A stretch of DNA of 6,608 bases from Planctomycetaceae bacterium (GTDB taxonomy: Bacteria > Planctomycetota > MHYJ01 > SBBU01). Positions 1 to 6,380 of the stretch are shown one piece after another (position 1 is the first letter of the stretch; each line of letters begins with the position of its first letter). The DNA lies in assembly GCA_005239585.1 (NCBI GenBank), contig SBBU01000224.1, forward strand, positions 1-6,608, read 5' to 3'. Under the pieces are notes generated by a model. It was not told the origin of the DNA and made no database searches. It was given only the letters and a program-made list of their open reading frames with translations. The translations under genes were made by a program, and so were the position numbers.

Positions 1-2
1 AC

Positions 3-1577
3 TACGAAAAATGTAAAAATTCCATAAACAATATGATCGACTATTGCACTAAGATGAGAGATTCAGAGATTATTGCAAGCACTAAATTCAAGGACGCTGA
101 AAATTGCTTTAATAAAAATAAATACAAAGATGCAGGAAAAATCTACCGGGAACTACTTGATGACGAGTTCCTGAATCAGACGAGGTTTGTAACAGACAAG
201 GAGACCAAGAAACTTATCGATAAACGGTTAGAGAAATGCAACACATTTGACACCAAAGCAACACCTCTCTTCAATGGCAAGGATACAGAGGGATGGAAAT
301 CTAGATCCACCGATCTCTCTGTAAATAATGGCAGGTTGTCACTTGAAAATGCTTCAGCTGAGAAGAAAATCTGGGATTTAATCTATACTGGACCTGTCTC
401 TATACCAAAGAAAGGATACAAGATCCGAATCAAAGGAATCGCTAGCGCATCTCCCATAGTACTCTTTTTAGTAGGTGAAACCGTTGCAGATAGACTTCAA
501 ATAATGCTCAATGACGGAGATTTTGATGTACACATCAAAGTAGATGAAAAAGGTGTACCATCCATAGAATCAGGGGCAGAGGGAAAACTGGCGGCACCAA
601 TAGGAAAAATCTTTAGATTCACTATACACGGTACTAAAAAAATCAGCTTTGAAAGAATAGATCTCATACTGACCGACGATATTCAAATCAAACCACCTGA
701 AAAGCCTAACACAGACATCTCGCTCTTCAATGGCAAAGATACAACTGAATGGAAGGTCACCTATGGAAAACCCGAGGCGAAGGATGGTAAATTAATTTTT
801 GATAAAAGTTTCGAAACCCAATTCTTTGCATTCTATACCGCTAAAGAGATCCCCCTGGATGGTTATGAACTTATACTGAGAGGAATATCAAATCCAATAC
901 GGTTATCTGTAGGGATATTTGATAGGACCGAAGGTTTTACCAGTTACTATAATAGTGTTACTGTAACACTTGATAACCAAGGAAAAGAGTTCATTATGAT
1001 CATTAAAATCAAAGATCGCAAACCAACTCGAGTAACAGGTGGACAAGAGGACACGAGTTCTACTGCAGGTCATTCTACTCGTGCGTCGTTATATATTGCC
1101 GCCACGAGTAAAATTGAGTTTACTGAAATAAAGATTAGAATGCCTGAAAGCGGCGAAAAGCGGATCCCCCTTTTTGACGGGACATCTGACAAGGGCTGGA
1201 AAGGAATCAGTAACACAAATCTAGGCTTTAAAGATGGAAAATTCGCTCCTACTGGAGGTGTACTACATCCAATGATTGGATTCGAGTGGTCATCAGAATA
1301 TCCCACGAGTAATTATAAGCTGAGAATCACTGGCAAGTCAGACGTAAAACAAATATATGTTTCGCTGCCACTAATCTCTGGTGCTAAGCAGTTCGAAATA
1401 CAAGTGAATAAAATTCACGACTTTGATATCACAATTACCGTTGATCATCTATGTCAAGTCTCTGTGTCAGGAGAGCTTAGCATAGAAAAAACCCGGGACA
1501 AGTCCGCCGAAAAAATGTTTGTTATTTACGCAAGGAAACCCTATGAGATCCGGAGTGTCGACTTGATTACACAATGA
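3..1577 (+). CDS. Protein with three DUF1080-like (3-keto-disaccharide hydrolase-like) repeats, 5'-partial
   Basis: The frame is open to the left edge, with ten sense codons before the first ATG at 33. Neither that ATG nor the one at 54 has a ribosome binding site, so the gene most likely begins outside the window. Counting from the ATG at 33, residues 18-45 look like a TPR helix pair (KYKDAGKIYRELL). Three diverged copies of one ~140-residue domain follow, at about 78-214, 229-370 and 378-512. Each opens with a PLFNGKD..GWK-type motif (PLFNGKDTEGWK, SLFNGKDTTEWK, PLFDGTSDKGWK), then a DGKL-like turn and a GYKIRI/GYELIL/NYKLRI strand, and ends in a strand like ISFERIDLI. The opening motif is typical of DUF1080/3-keto-disaccharide hydrolase domains, which have a concanavalin-like fold. 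The copies are shorter than a full DUF1080 domain (~180 residues), and I see no catalytic residues, so a carbohydrate-binding or structural role is an inference. In related bacteria such domains can be appended to large multidomain proteins, including Ser/Thr kinases; what lies upstream here is unknown. Confidence 0.8.
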   Translation, partial: YEKCKNSINNMIDYCTKMRDSEIIASTKFKDAENCFNKNKYKDAGKIYRELLDDEFLNQTRFVTDKETKKLIDKRLEKCNTFDTKATPLFNGKDTEGWKSRSTDLSVNNGRLSLENASAEKKIWDLIYTGPVSIPKKGYKIRIKGIASASPIVLFLVGETVADRLQIMLNDGDFDVHIKVDEKGVPSIESGAEGKLAAPIGKIFRFTIHGTKKISFERIDLILTDDIQIKPPEKPNTDISLFNGKDTTEWKVTYGKPEAKDGKLIFDKSFETQFFAFYTAKEIPLDGYELILRGISNPIRLSVGIFDRTEGFTSYYNSVTVTLDNQGKEFIMIIKIKDRKPTRVTGGQEDTSSTAGHSTRASLYIAATSKIEFTEIKIRMPESGEKRIPLFDGTSDKGWKGISNTNLGFKDGKFAPTGGVLHPMIGFEWSSEYPTSNYKLRITGKSDVKQIYVSLPLISGAKQFEIQVNKIHDFDITITVDHLCQVSVSGELSIEKTRDKSAEKMFVIYARKPYEIRSVDLITQ

Positions 1578-1611
1578 AGCTCCATACAGAAAGCTGTGAC
1601 GTACCTGGGCA

Positions 1612-1689
1612 CGATGATGCTTCATTCGCTGAAGCCAACCTGCCTTCGCTCTTCGAGCTACGGCAGGTTCGCCTCGCCATTCATCATCG
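1612..1689. repeat. Branched inverted-repeat element (outer stem plus two hairpins)
   Basis: The outer arms CGATGATG (1612-1619) and CATCATCG (1682-1689) are perfect complements. They enclose two hairpins. The first, at 1619-1635, has stem GCTTCA/TGAAGC and loop TTCGC. The second, at 1637-1669, has an 8-bp outer stem AACCTGCC/GGCAGGTT, a 3x3 internal loop, an inner stem GCTC/GAGC and a TTC loop. Position 1619 is shared between the outer stem and the first hairpin, so one pair must give way. The layout resembles a three-way junction. It could be an intergenic REP/MITE-like repeat, the folded end of a transcript, or an RNA element; there is no T-run to make it a standard terminator. Confidence 0.55.
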
Positions 1690-1744
1690 CCCCATAGGAC
1701 AAGCTCACCCAGAAGGCGGCACTCAGCAAGGTAAGGTCGCATTC

Positions 1745-1774
1745 CCTGCCTGCGCTGCTGTTTCGGCAAGCAGG
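1745..1774. repeat. Second palindromic unit related to the one at 1639-1667
   Basis: The arms CCTGCCTGC (1745-1753) and GCAAGCAGG (1766-1774) pair with a single mismatch, which becomes a G-U wobble in a transcript of the minus strand. The loop is 12 nt. Short flanking arms TCGC (1737-1740) and GCGA (1777-1780) can extend the stem across an internal loop. This unit and the earlier one both begin CCTGCCT, then N, then CGCT, and both end in CGGCA...AGGT, so they look like two diverged copies of one repeat family. No T-run follows. Confidence 0.5.
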
Positions 1775-1799
1775 TGGCGAAGGCGAATAACTTTGATTT

Positions 1800-1803
1800 A
1801 GGA
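1800..1803 (+). promoter_or_regulatory. Ribosome binding site for the DJ-1/PfpI gene
   Basis: AGGA sits 7 nt before the ATG at 1811, which is normal Shine-Dalgarno spacing. It supports this start codon, although the site is short. Confidence 0.55.
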
Positions 1804-1810
1804 CAGAGAG

Positions 1811-2338
1811 ATGACATACGATCTGACTGGAAAAACATGCGCAATCCTCGTAGAGGATCTATATCAGGATCAAGAAGTATGGTACCCACTCTTTCGATTG
1901 CGCGAGGAAGGCGCAAAGGTCCTTGCTGTAGGAACAGGCAAAAAAATCTTCAAATCAAAACATGGTTATGAGATCGCCGCCGACGCAGATATTAAGGAGG
2001 TCTTGGCCAAGGATTTCGATTGTGTCATAGTCCCCGGTGGATATGCACCAGATATCCTGAGACGTTTTCCGGAGGTCAATAAATTTGTGGCTGACATGTT
2101 TAAATCCGGCAAGGTGGTGGCCGCAATTTGCCATGGTCCATGGGTCCTATGCTCTGCAAATGTATTGAGAGGCAAGACTATAACTTGCTTCTTTGCAATA
2201 AAAGATGACTGTGTAAACGCGGGGGCAAAGTATGCAGATAAAGAAGTAGTTGTCGATGGAAACCTCGTCACATCTCGAACGCCAGATGATCTCCCTGCAT
2301 TTATGAGAGAGATTATAAACCTGTTAAAGGGAAAATAA
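1811..2338 (+). CDS. DJ-1/PfpI (class I glutamine amidotransferase-like) family protein
   Basis: This complete 175-residue protein has the normal length for a single-domain PfpI/YhbO-type member of the DJ-1 superfamily. Visible landmarks are an N-terminal strand and acidic residue (AILVEDLYQDQE, Glu15), the VIVPGGYAPD loop (residues 72-81), the nucleophile elbow AAICHGPWVL with Cys107 and His108, and the late conserved segment LVTSRTPDDLPAF (152-164). Glu15, Cys107 and His108 match the catalytic set known from PfpI and DJ-1. The family has been assigned protease, glyoxalase, chaperone and (disputed) protein-deglycase activities. The fold and active site are clear, but the reaction cannot be chosen from sequence. 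No signal peptide is seen, so it should be cytoplasmic. It follows the structured GC-rich island and precedes the mannosidase gene by 92 nt; co-transcription with that gene is possible but unproven. Confidence 0.93.
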   Translation: MTYDLTGKTCAILVEDLYQDQEVWYPLFRLREEGAKVLAVGTGKKIFKSKHGYEIAADADIKEVLAKDFDCVIVPGGYAPDILRRFPEVNKFVADMFKSGKVVAAICHGPWVLCSANVLRGKTITCFFAIKDDCVNAGAKYADKEVVVDGNLVTSRTPDDLPAFMREIINLLKGK

Positions 2339-2430
2339 CCCCTTCTAGTTTGCATTAGCTCACGAAAAGTTATGGAAGTTCATACCAGGTTGCGGTATAT
2401 TGTACGACTATCAAAAGGCCAATTGAAACA

Positions 2431-5400
2431 ATGAACAGGATACTAAATATCATATTTATTCTCTGTGCCTTGAGTTTGTTGTGTTATGGCAGCCATACAA
2501 AGCAGGATAAGATACGTGTCAGATGGAATCTAGCTATAATGGCGGTAGCATCCAGTCCTGATAATCTTTCAGATGACCACAACTCTAAAGGAGACCAGGC
2601 CGCTATAGATGGAGATTACGACACATACTGGGACGAAGAGGATGATCAAAAAGGCTACAGGCTTCGCCTGACATTTCCAAAGCCTCAGGATATAGACCGA
2701 ATAACTCTAGTCGGACACAGCCATCACTCCTTTGCCCCCAAGGCGATTCGACTGGTAGCGGATGAGAAGAACGAGGTTACAGCCTGCAAAGAGATGGTCT
2801 ATAAAAACAATTTCTTCGAGGCACAATTCAAAACAGTTCAAGCCACGGTTTTTGATCTATTCATAGATGAGTACTATCACAGATCTCCGTGCATAAGAGA
2901 GCTTGGGCTTTACTCTCCAAATGTAGAGGACGTCCCAAAGGAAAGAGTTGAATCATGGAAAAAAGAACCTAATATTACATTGAAAAGCGGGATTCACCAT
3001 TTAATTGTAGAGAGGTCCTCCTTGGATGAATCGATCTATGTAACAGCCAGACAGGTAGAGGCCCCCATCTTTAACAAGGGAGCAGTATGGGTAATCCCAG
3101 AGACCCACTGCGACCAGGCCTGGGTAAGCACCCCTGAAAAATGCCAAGAGATTGGGTCTAAGATAATACTTCAAGCCCTAGACCTGATAAAAAAATATCC
3201 TGAATATCGATTCTCCATGGAGTGCCTTGTCTTTCTGCGTGGATTCGCAAGGCGTCATCCTGCTCGAATTGAGGAACTCCTAGCGAGGATGAAAGAGGGA
3301 AAATTCGCATGGGGCGCAACTTACAACATGCCATATGAGGGCTTGTCTCTGGGAGAAGGACTTGTGCGAGAGTACTATTTAGGGCGCAAATGGCTCAAGC
3401 AGACCTACTGTCTCGATACCTCTACAGTTTGGAACAACGATACTCCCGGCCACACATTTCAGCACCCGCAAATAATGAAAAAAGCAGGTGTTGAACAGAT
3501 TATCATAAGCGGCTTTAGGCCGAGAGAGGGAGGTCAACAGTTGCCTCGTGTGCTCTTCTACTATGGCTCACCAGACGGCTCGCGTGTACTCGCTTATGCA
3601 ATACCGGAAGATTACTTTGGATGGCAGCAAATGAGAGGGGGCTACAAAGATATGTTGGCAAAGCTTCCCAAATGGATTGAGACCTATCATAAGGTCTTTG
3701 TTAAGGAAAAGAATCCACCTCACATTGCATTTTCTGACGGCGGCGATCTTCTCTCTCCGGATGAACGTGTGATTAAAGGGGTGAATGAGTGGAATCAAAA
3801 AGGCAATTCACCGAAGATCCAATTTGGCACTGGACCTGAATTTCTTGAGACTATCAAGAAGCACCTAAAGGATACCCCGACACTCACAGGTGAGATCCCA
3901 AATCCATGGGCATACATTCATGCCCCATGTCATGTAGAGGCCGGGATTGCAGGAAAGGAGGCAGAGATCGCACTATTCGAGGCCGAGTTATATGCGGCGC
4001 TCGCACACATTAAAACAAAAAAGCCTTGGCCAGCTAAAGAACTTGAAAGACTTTGGGAACAAAGGGTGTTTGCACTCGATCACAACTGGGGTGGTAACAA
4101 AGGGAAAGAGACCGATCGTATTTATCTAGATGGACTCATAGAGGCAAGAGACCAAGCCCGAGCAATCAGAAATGAAGCAGCCTTGCATTTGAGCATCATG
4201 CTGGGGAAACAAACCTCGAACAGAATTCTCGTCTTTAATTCATCTGCTTGGACTAGATCTGGTATTGTGAAAATTGCGAAATCCGACGTTCCAGAAGCGA
4301 AAGACGCAAAAGGGGCAATAGTAGATTCTGAAGGTCAAGTTGCCCCAACTCTCGTGAGTAAGGACCAAATCGAGTTCCAAGTCATTTCCGTACCAGCGTT
4401 CGGTTATAAAGAATACATGTGGAACAAGGAAGCAAGTGCAAATAAAGTTTCAAATCCCCCCAAGGCAGATCAGGAAGGCCTCGAAAGTGAACGGTTAAAA
4501 ATTAAAGTTGGACAAGGGGGTCTCTTATCAGTAGAAGATAAACTTCTGAAGAAGGAACTAATCGACGTCAACGAACGACTGTGGGGCGAATTGTTGCTCT
4601 ATCAAAATTATGCTGATGATGTCCGCCCGCACGACGCGAATAGAAAACTATTGGAGCGCAGTTCAAAACAGCTCATCAAAGATAAGAGCTGGGAAAATAA
4701 ACCGGGGCGGGCTTCTTACCAGTGGACTGTTGAAGGAAAAGAGTACACGGCGAAATGCACCCTGAGTATACTCTCAAGCCGTCCAGAGGATCTGTTTTAT
4801 CGTATTGAGCTTGTTTGGGGGGGTACGATACAGCGTGAACTCAGAGCCGCATTTCCTGCAAGATTGGATAAACCATATAAGCGGTATTACGATGTACCGT
4901 TTGGTGTAGTTGAAATCGGCAAGGAATTCGAGTGCAAATTCAAGGAATTCCGCGAGGTTGGAAGTTTTTATCACGTGGAAGATGCAGGCCGTGGCTGGAC
5001 TCTGGGAACAACTGCGACTGTCTACCACTTGGAGCAACAAGAACTGCAAGTTCCGACCGCAGAGGCAGTGCTTCTCGCAACACTCGTAAGTTGCGGGGAT
5101 AAAAATTACCGCTACGATCAGAAAGGGACCCATGTCTTTGACTTTGTACTGCGTGCAGGCCAAGACCGCTATTCCACCAGCCGAGCCGGAGAAGAACTTT
5201 TAAAACCCCTCTGGGGAGCGGTAGTTCCGGCTGTTCAAAAACCGTCAAGCGCATCGGATTCCTTTTTTAAGATCTCAGAAGAGATCAGACTCTCCGCAAT
5301 AAAGCTCTCCGATGATGGCAAGGGCTTAATTTTTCGCCTGTTTGATACTGAAGGCCAGCATAGGAAAGTTTCTATTCAGTTTTCAGAAGAGGTAAAGAAG

Positions 5401-5520
5401 GCCTTTCTTACACGCATTACAGAGGAAGATCCAACTCCAATCGATGCAAAAGGGAAACACATTGACCTAAAGATGACACCATACAGCATCGACACGTTTA
5501 TGTTTCATTTCTTTGAGTAA
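2431..5520 (+). CDS. Exported GH38 alpha-mannosidase-type glycoside hydrolase with N-terminal F5/8C module
   Basis: This complete 1029-residue protein should be secreted. Residues 1-20 form a signal peptide (short basic start, hydrophobic core, probable cleavage near CYG/SH). Cys18 is preceded by Leu-Leu, so it is a poor lipobox. Residues ~35-165 look like a discoidin/F5-8C (CBM32-like) module, with AIDGDYDTYWDE and a closing IRELGLYSP. The GH38 catalytic domain follows at ~215-500. Its metal and active-site motifs are HCDQAW (His226, Asp228), WNNDTPGH (Asp337, expected nucleophile), FSDGGD (Asp436 or Asp439, candidate acid/base) and LDHNWGG (His551). These match the zinc ligands and nucleophile of Golgi mannosidase II by position in the fold. 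A helical middle region spans ~515-590. The C-terminal beta domain starts near 685 (LESERLKIKVGQGGLLSVED) and runs to the end. GH38 enzymes are retaining and remove alpha-linked mannose; the exact linkage is unknown. The ribosome binding site is weak (AAAAGG about 12 nt upstream). Confidence 0.93.
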   Translation: MNRILNIIFILCALSLLCYGSHTKQDKIRVRWNLAIMAVASSPDNLSDDHNSKGDQAAIDGDYDTYWDEEDDQKGYRLRLTFPKPQDIDRITLVGHSHHSFAPKAIRLVADEKNEVTACKEMVYKNNFFEAQFKTVQATVFDLFIDEYYHRSPCIRELGLYSPNVEDVPKERVESWKKEPNITLKSGIHHLIVERSSLDESIYVTARQVEAPIFNKGAVWVIPETHCDQAWVSTPEKCQEIGSKIILQALDLIKKYPEYRFSMECLVFLRGFARRHPARIEELLARMKEGKFAWGATYNMPYEGLSLGEGLVREYYLGRKWLKQTYCLDTSTVWNNDTPGHTFQHPQIMKKAGVEQIIISGFRPREGGQQLPRVLFYYGSPDGSRVLAYAIPEDYFGWQQMRGGYKDMLAKLPKWIETYHKVFVKEKNPPHIAFSDGGDLLSPDERVIKGVNEWNQKGNSPKIQFGTGPEFLETIKKHLKDTPTLTGEIPNPWAYIHAPCHVEAGIAGKEAEIALFEAELYAALAHIKTKKPWPAKELERLWEQRVFALDHNWGGNKGKETDRIYLDGLIEARDQARAIRNEAALHLSIMLGKQTSNRILVFNSSAWTRSGIVKIAKSDVPEAKDAKGAIVDSEGQVAPTLVSKDQIEFQVISVPAFGYKEYMWNKEASANKVSNPPKADQEGLESERLKIKVGQGGLLSVEDKLLKKELIDVNERLWGELLLYQNYADDVRPHDANRKLLERSSKQLIKDKSWENKPGRASYQWTVEGKEYTAKCTLSILSSRPEDLFYRIELVWGGTIQRELRAAFPARLDKPYKRYYDVPFGVVEIGKEFECKFKEFREVGSFYHVEDAGRGWTLGTTATVYHLEQQELQVPTAEAVLLATLVSCGDKNYRYDQKGTHVFDFVLRAGQDRYSTSRAGEELLKPLWGAVVPAVQKPSSASDSFFKISEEIRLSAIKLSDDGKGLIFRLFDTEGQHRKVSIQFSEEVKKAFLTRITEEDPTPIDAKGKHIDLKMTPYSIDTFMFHFFE

Positions 5521-5528
5521 TAAATCTA

Positions 5529-5549
5529 CAAGCCAGCCATTTGGGCTTG
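5529..5549 (+). terminator. Weak hairpin just after the mannosidase stop codon
   Basis: Arms CAAGCC (5529-5534) and GGCTTG (5544-5549) form a 6-bp stem with a 9-nt loop, starting 9 nt after the stop codon. No T-run follows, so it is a poor intrinsic terminator. It may only protect the transcript 3' end or be chance. Confidence 0.25.
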
Positions 5550-5603
5550 GCACAGAAAGGATTCAACTCCAACGAGATAATCTGTCCTGTGAAGCAAGAT
5601 CAA

Positions 5604-5615
5604 GTGTTATAACAC
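5604..5615. promoter_or_regulatory. 12-bp perfect palindrome, candidate operator
   Basis: GTGTTATAACAC is a perfect inverted repeat in the non-coding region upstream of the sigma-factor gene, about 60 bp before the -35 box at 5676. Its two-fold symmetry is what a dimeric DNA-binding protein would need. The regulator is unknown and there is no second copy in the gap. Confidence 0.35.
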
Positions 5616-5675
5616 ATTCAAAACAATTAATTCTATATATAGGCCTGGAACTCAATTTCTAATCATTTGATGGTA

Positions 5676-5704
5676 TTGACACGGCGAATTTACTCCAGTA
5701 TAAA
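5676..5704 (+). promoter_or_regulatory. Near-consensus sigma70 promoter for the ECF sigma gene
   Basis: A perfect -35 box TTGACA (5676-5681) is separated by exactly 17 bp from a -10 box TATAAA (5699-5704, 5 of 6 matches). Transcription should begin near 5711, giving a leader of about 37 nt before the ATG at 5748. This suggests basal transcription of the sigma gene by the housekeeping polymerase. Confidence 0.75.
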
Positions 5705-5747
5705 CAAGTTACCCTAAATTTGCTAAGCTTTCGTATCAAACAGATGT

Positions 5748-6322
5748 ATGCAAGATCAAGTTCCGACCCGTGATTCAGAGAAAGAGCTCCTTATACAAAT
5801 CAAAAAGGGGCAAAGGAAAAGTTTGAACAGTTTTACATCAAGTGCTATCCAAATGTATATCTTTATCTGCTAGATCTATCACGAGATCCTGAGATTGCAA
5901 ACGAATTCACTCAAGATACATTTATTCGATTGTGGGAAAAAAGGCATCTCTACAAACCAGAGGCGGGGAACGCAAAAGCTTATATACTTTCAATTGCCCG
6001 CAACATTTACTTTGAATCCTTTCGTAAAAAGAAGAGACGGGAGGTTCTAGACAAGCTATTCCAACCCGCTCAGCAAGGCACGTCCAAGGAACCGCCAGAA
6101 ATATCAGCCAAGAAAGAGATGGCAGAGCAAGTCAGACGGGCCATGGACGCCTTGGAACCTCCTCTGCGAGAAACGCTATTCCTAATCTATGTAGGCGAAC
6201 TAGGTTACAGGGAAGCAGCCAGCTTACTAGGAATATCCGAAAAAGGTGTCGAATATAGGGTTCAAAAAGCGCTAAACCAACTCCGCGAACGGCTCCATTC
6301 GCCTTTTAAGCAAAACCCATAA
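5748..6322 (+). CDS. ECF-type RNA polymerase sigma factor, interrupted by a -1 frameshift
   Basis: A sigma-70 family ECF factor is spread over two frames. The ATG at 5748 opens a frame whose first 21 residues (including KELLIQIKKG) match the usual ECF N-terminus, but that frame stops at 5871-5873 after 41 residues. The rest lies one base back, from 5810 to 6322. Joined at GGG (5808-5810) followed by GCA (5810-5812), the product has 191 residues, a normal ECF length. Region 2 follows at ~22-97 (KFEQFYIKCYPN, EFTQDTFIRLWEKR, AYILSIARNIYFESFRKKKR), then a linker, then region 4 at ~133-183 with a helix-turn-helix (YREAASLLGISEKGVEYRVQKA). The second frame has no ATG, GTG or TTG before an internal TTG at 5930, which lies within region 2, so it cannot start on its own as a full sigma factor. 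The cause may be programmed frameshifting, a recent indel or a homopolymer error. There is no clear ribosome binding site. An anti-sigma gene follows after 58 nt. Confidence 0.85.
5804..5810 (+). other. Slippery heptamer A AAG GGG at the frame junction
   Basis: In the frame of the ATG at 5748 the codons here are AAG (5805-5807) and GGG (5808-5810), preceded by A. Slipping back one base re-pairs them on AAA and GGG, and the next codon becomes GCA, which enters the downstream sigma-factor frame. The heptamer fits the X XXY YYZ rule for -1 frameshifting. It lies in an A5G4 run, which is also prone to mutation and sequencing error. I see no strong Shine-Dalgarno-like stimulator upstream or stable hairpin just downstream. 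Confidence 0.4.
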
Positions 6323-6337
6323 CGATCAACCACTAGG

Positions 6338-6366
6338 GGAACTTCTTTCTTAAACATATATATCTA
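6338..6366 (+). promoter_or_regulatory. Possible ECF-type promoter before the anti-sigma gene
   Basis: GGAACTT (6338-6344) is identical to the -35 consensus of many ECF factors. A 16-nt gap leads to TATCTA (6361-6366), a weak fit to ECF -10 boxes. A similar GGAACTC lies at 5647-5653 upstream of the sigma gene but lacks a convincing -10. If real, the site would let the sigma factor drive its own anti-sigma gene. Confidence 0.25.
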
Positions 6367-6380
6367 TAGGAATCATTATC

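Larger units (their letters stand above)
1578..1810. other. GC-rich non-coding island between two genes
   Basis: This 233-bp gap has no believable gene. Short open frames on both strands cross it, but they have no family resemblance and low-complexity Arg/Ala-rich stretches. GC is 59% over 1631-1790, against about 35% in sampled lines of the preceding gene. The stretch is dominated by imperfect inverted repeats, listed separately. It ends in an A/T-richer segment carrying the ribosome binding site of the next gene. No clear promoter and no hairpin followed by a T-run were found. Confidence 0.6.
5594..5761 (+). repeat. 12-nt direct repeat bracketing the sigma promoter
   Basis: GCAAGATCAAGT occurs at 5594-5605 and again at 5750-5761. 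The second copy begins at the G of the sigma-factor start codon. The first abuts the palindrome at 5604-5615, sharing two bases. The copies are 156 bp apart and bracket the whole promoter. This could be a protein or RNA target site, a small duplication, or chance. Confidence 0.4.

Noticed and set aside
1052..1310. CACGAGT occurring three times plus once inverted (1077-1083) within the first gene
   Set aside because: The heptamer falls in codons for ordinary Thr-Ser or Ser-Thr-Arg pairs, at irregular spacing, so chance and codon use explain it.
1574..1801. Plus-strand open frame of 75 codons starting at the stop codon of the first gene
   Set aside because: It has no ribosome binding site of its own and no family resemblance. 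Its codons simply read through the hairpins.
1467..1916. Minus-strand open frame of 149 codons across the intergenic island
   Set aside because: It overlaps the ends of two convincing + strand genes, has no recognisable family, and is Arg/Ala-rich where it crosses the GC-rich palindromes, as expected for a chance frame.
2396..2401. TATATT as a -10 box for the mannosidase gene
   Set aside because: No acceptable -35 box lies 16-18 bp upstream, so a separate promoter cannot be supported.
2454..2484. Lipoprotein signal at Cys18 of the mannosidase
   Set aside because: The residue before the cysteine is Leu, not Gly/Ala/Ser, so the lipobox is poor and cleavage by signal peptidase I is more likely.
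4774..5254. Two overlapping minus-strand open frames inside the mannosidase gene
   Set aside because: They lie entirely within the C-terminal domain of a well-supported GH38 gene and show no domain.
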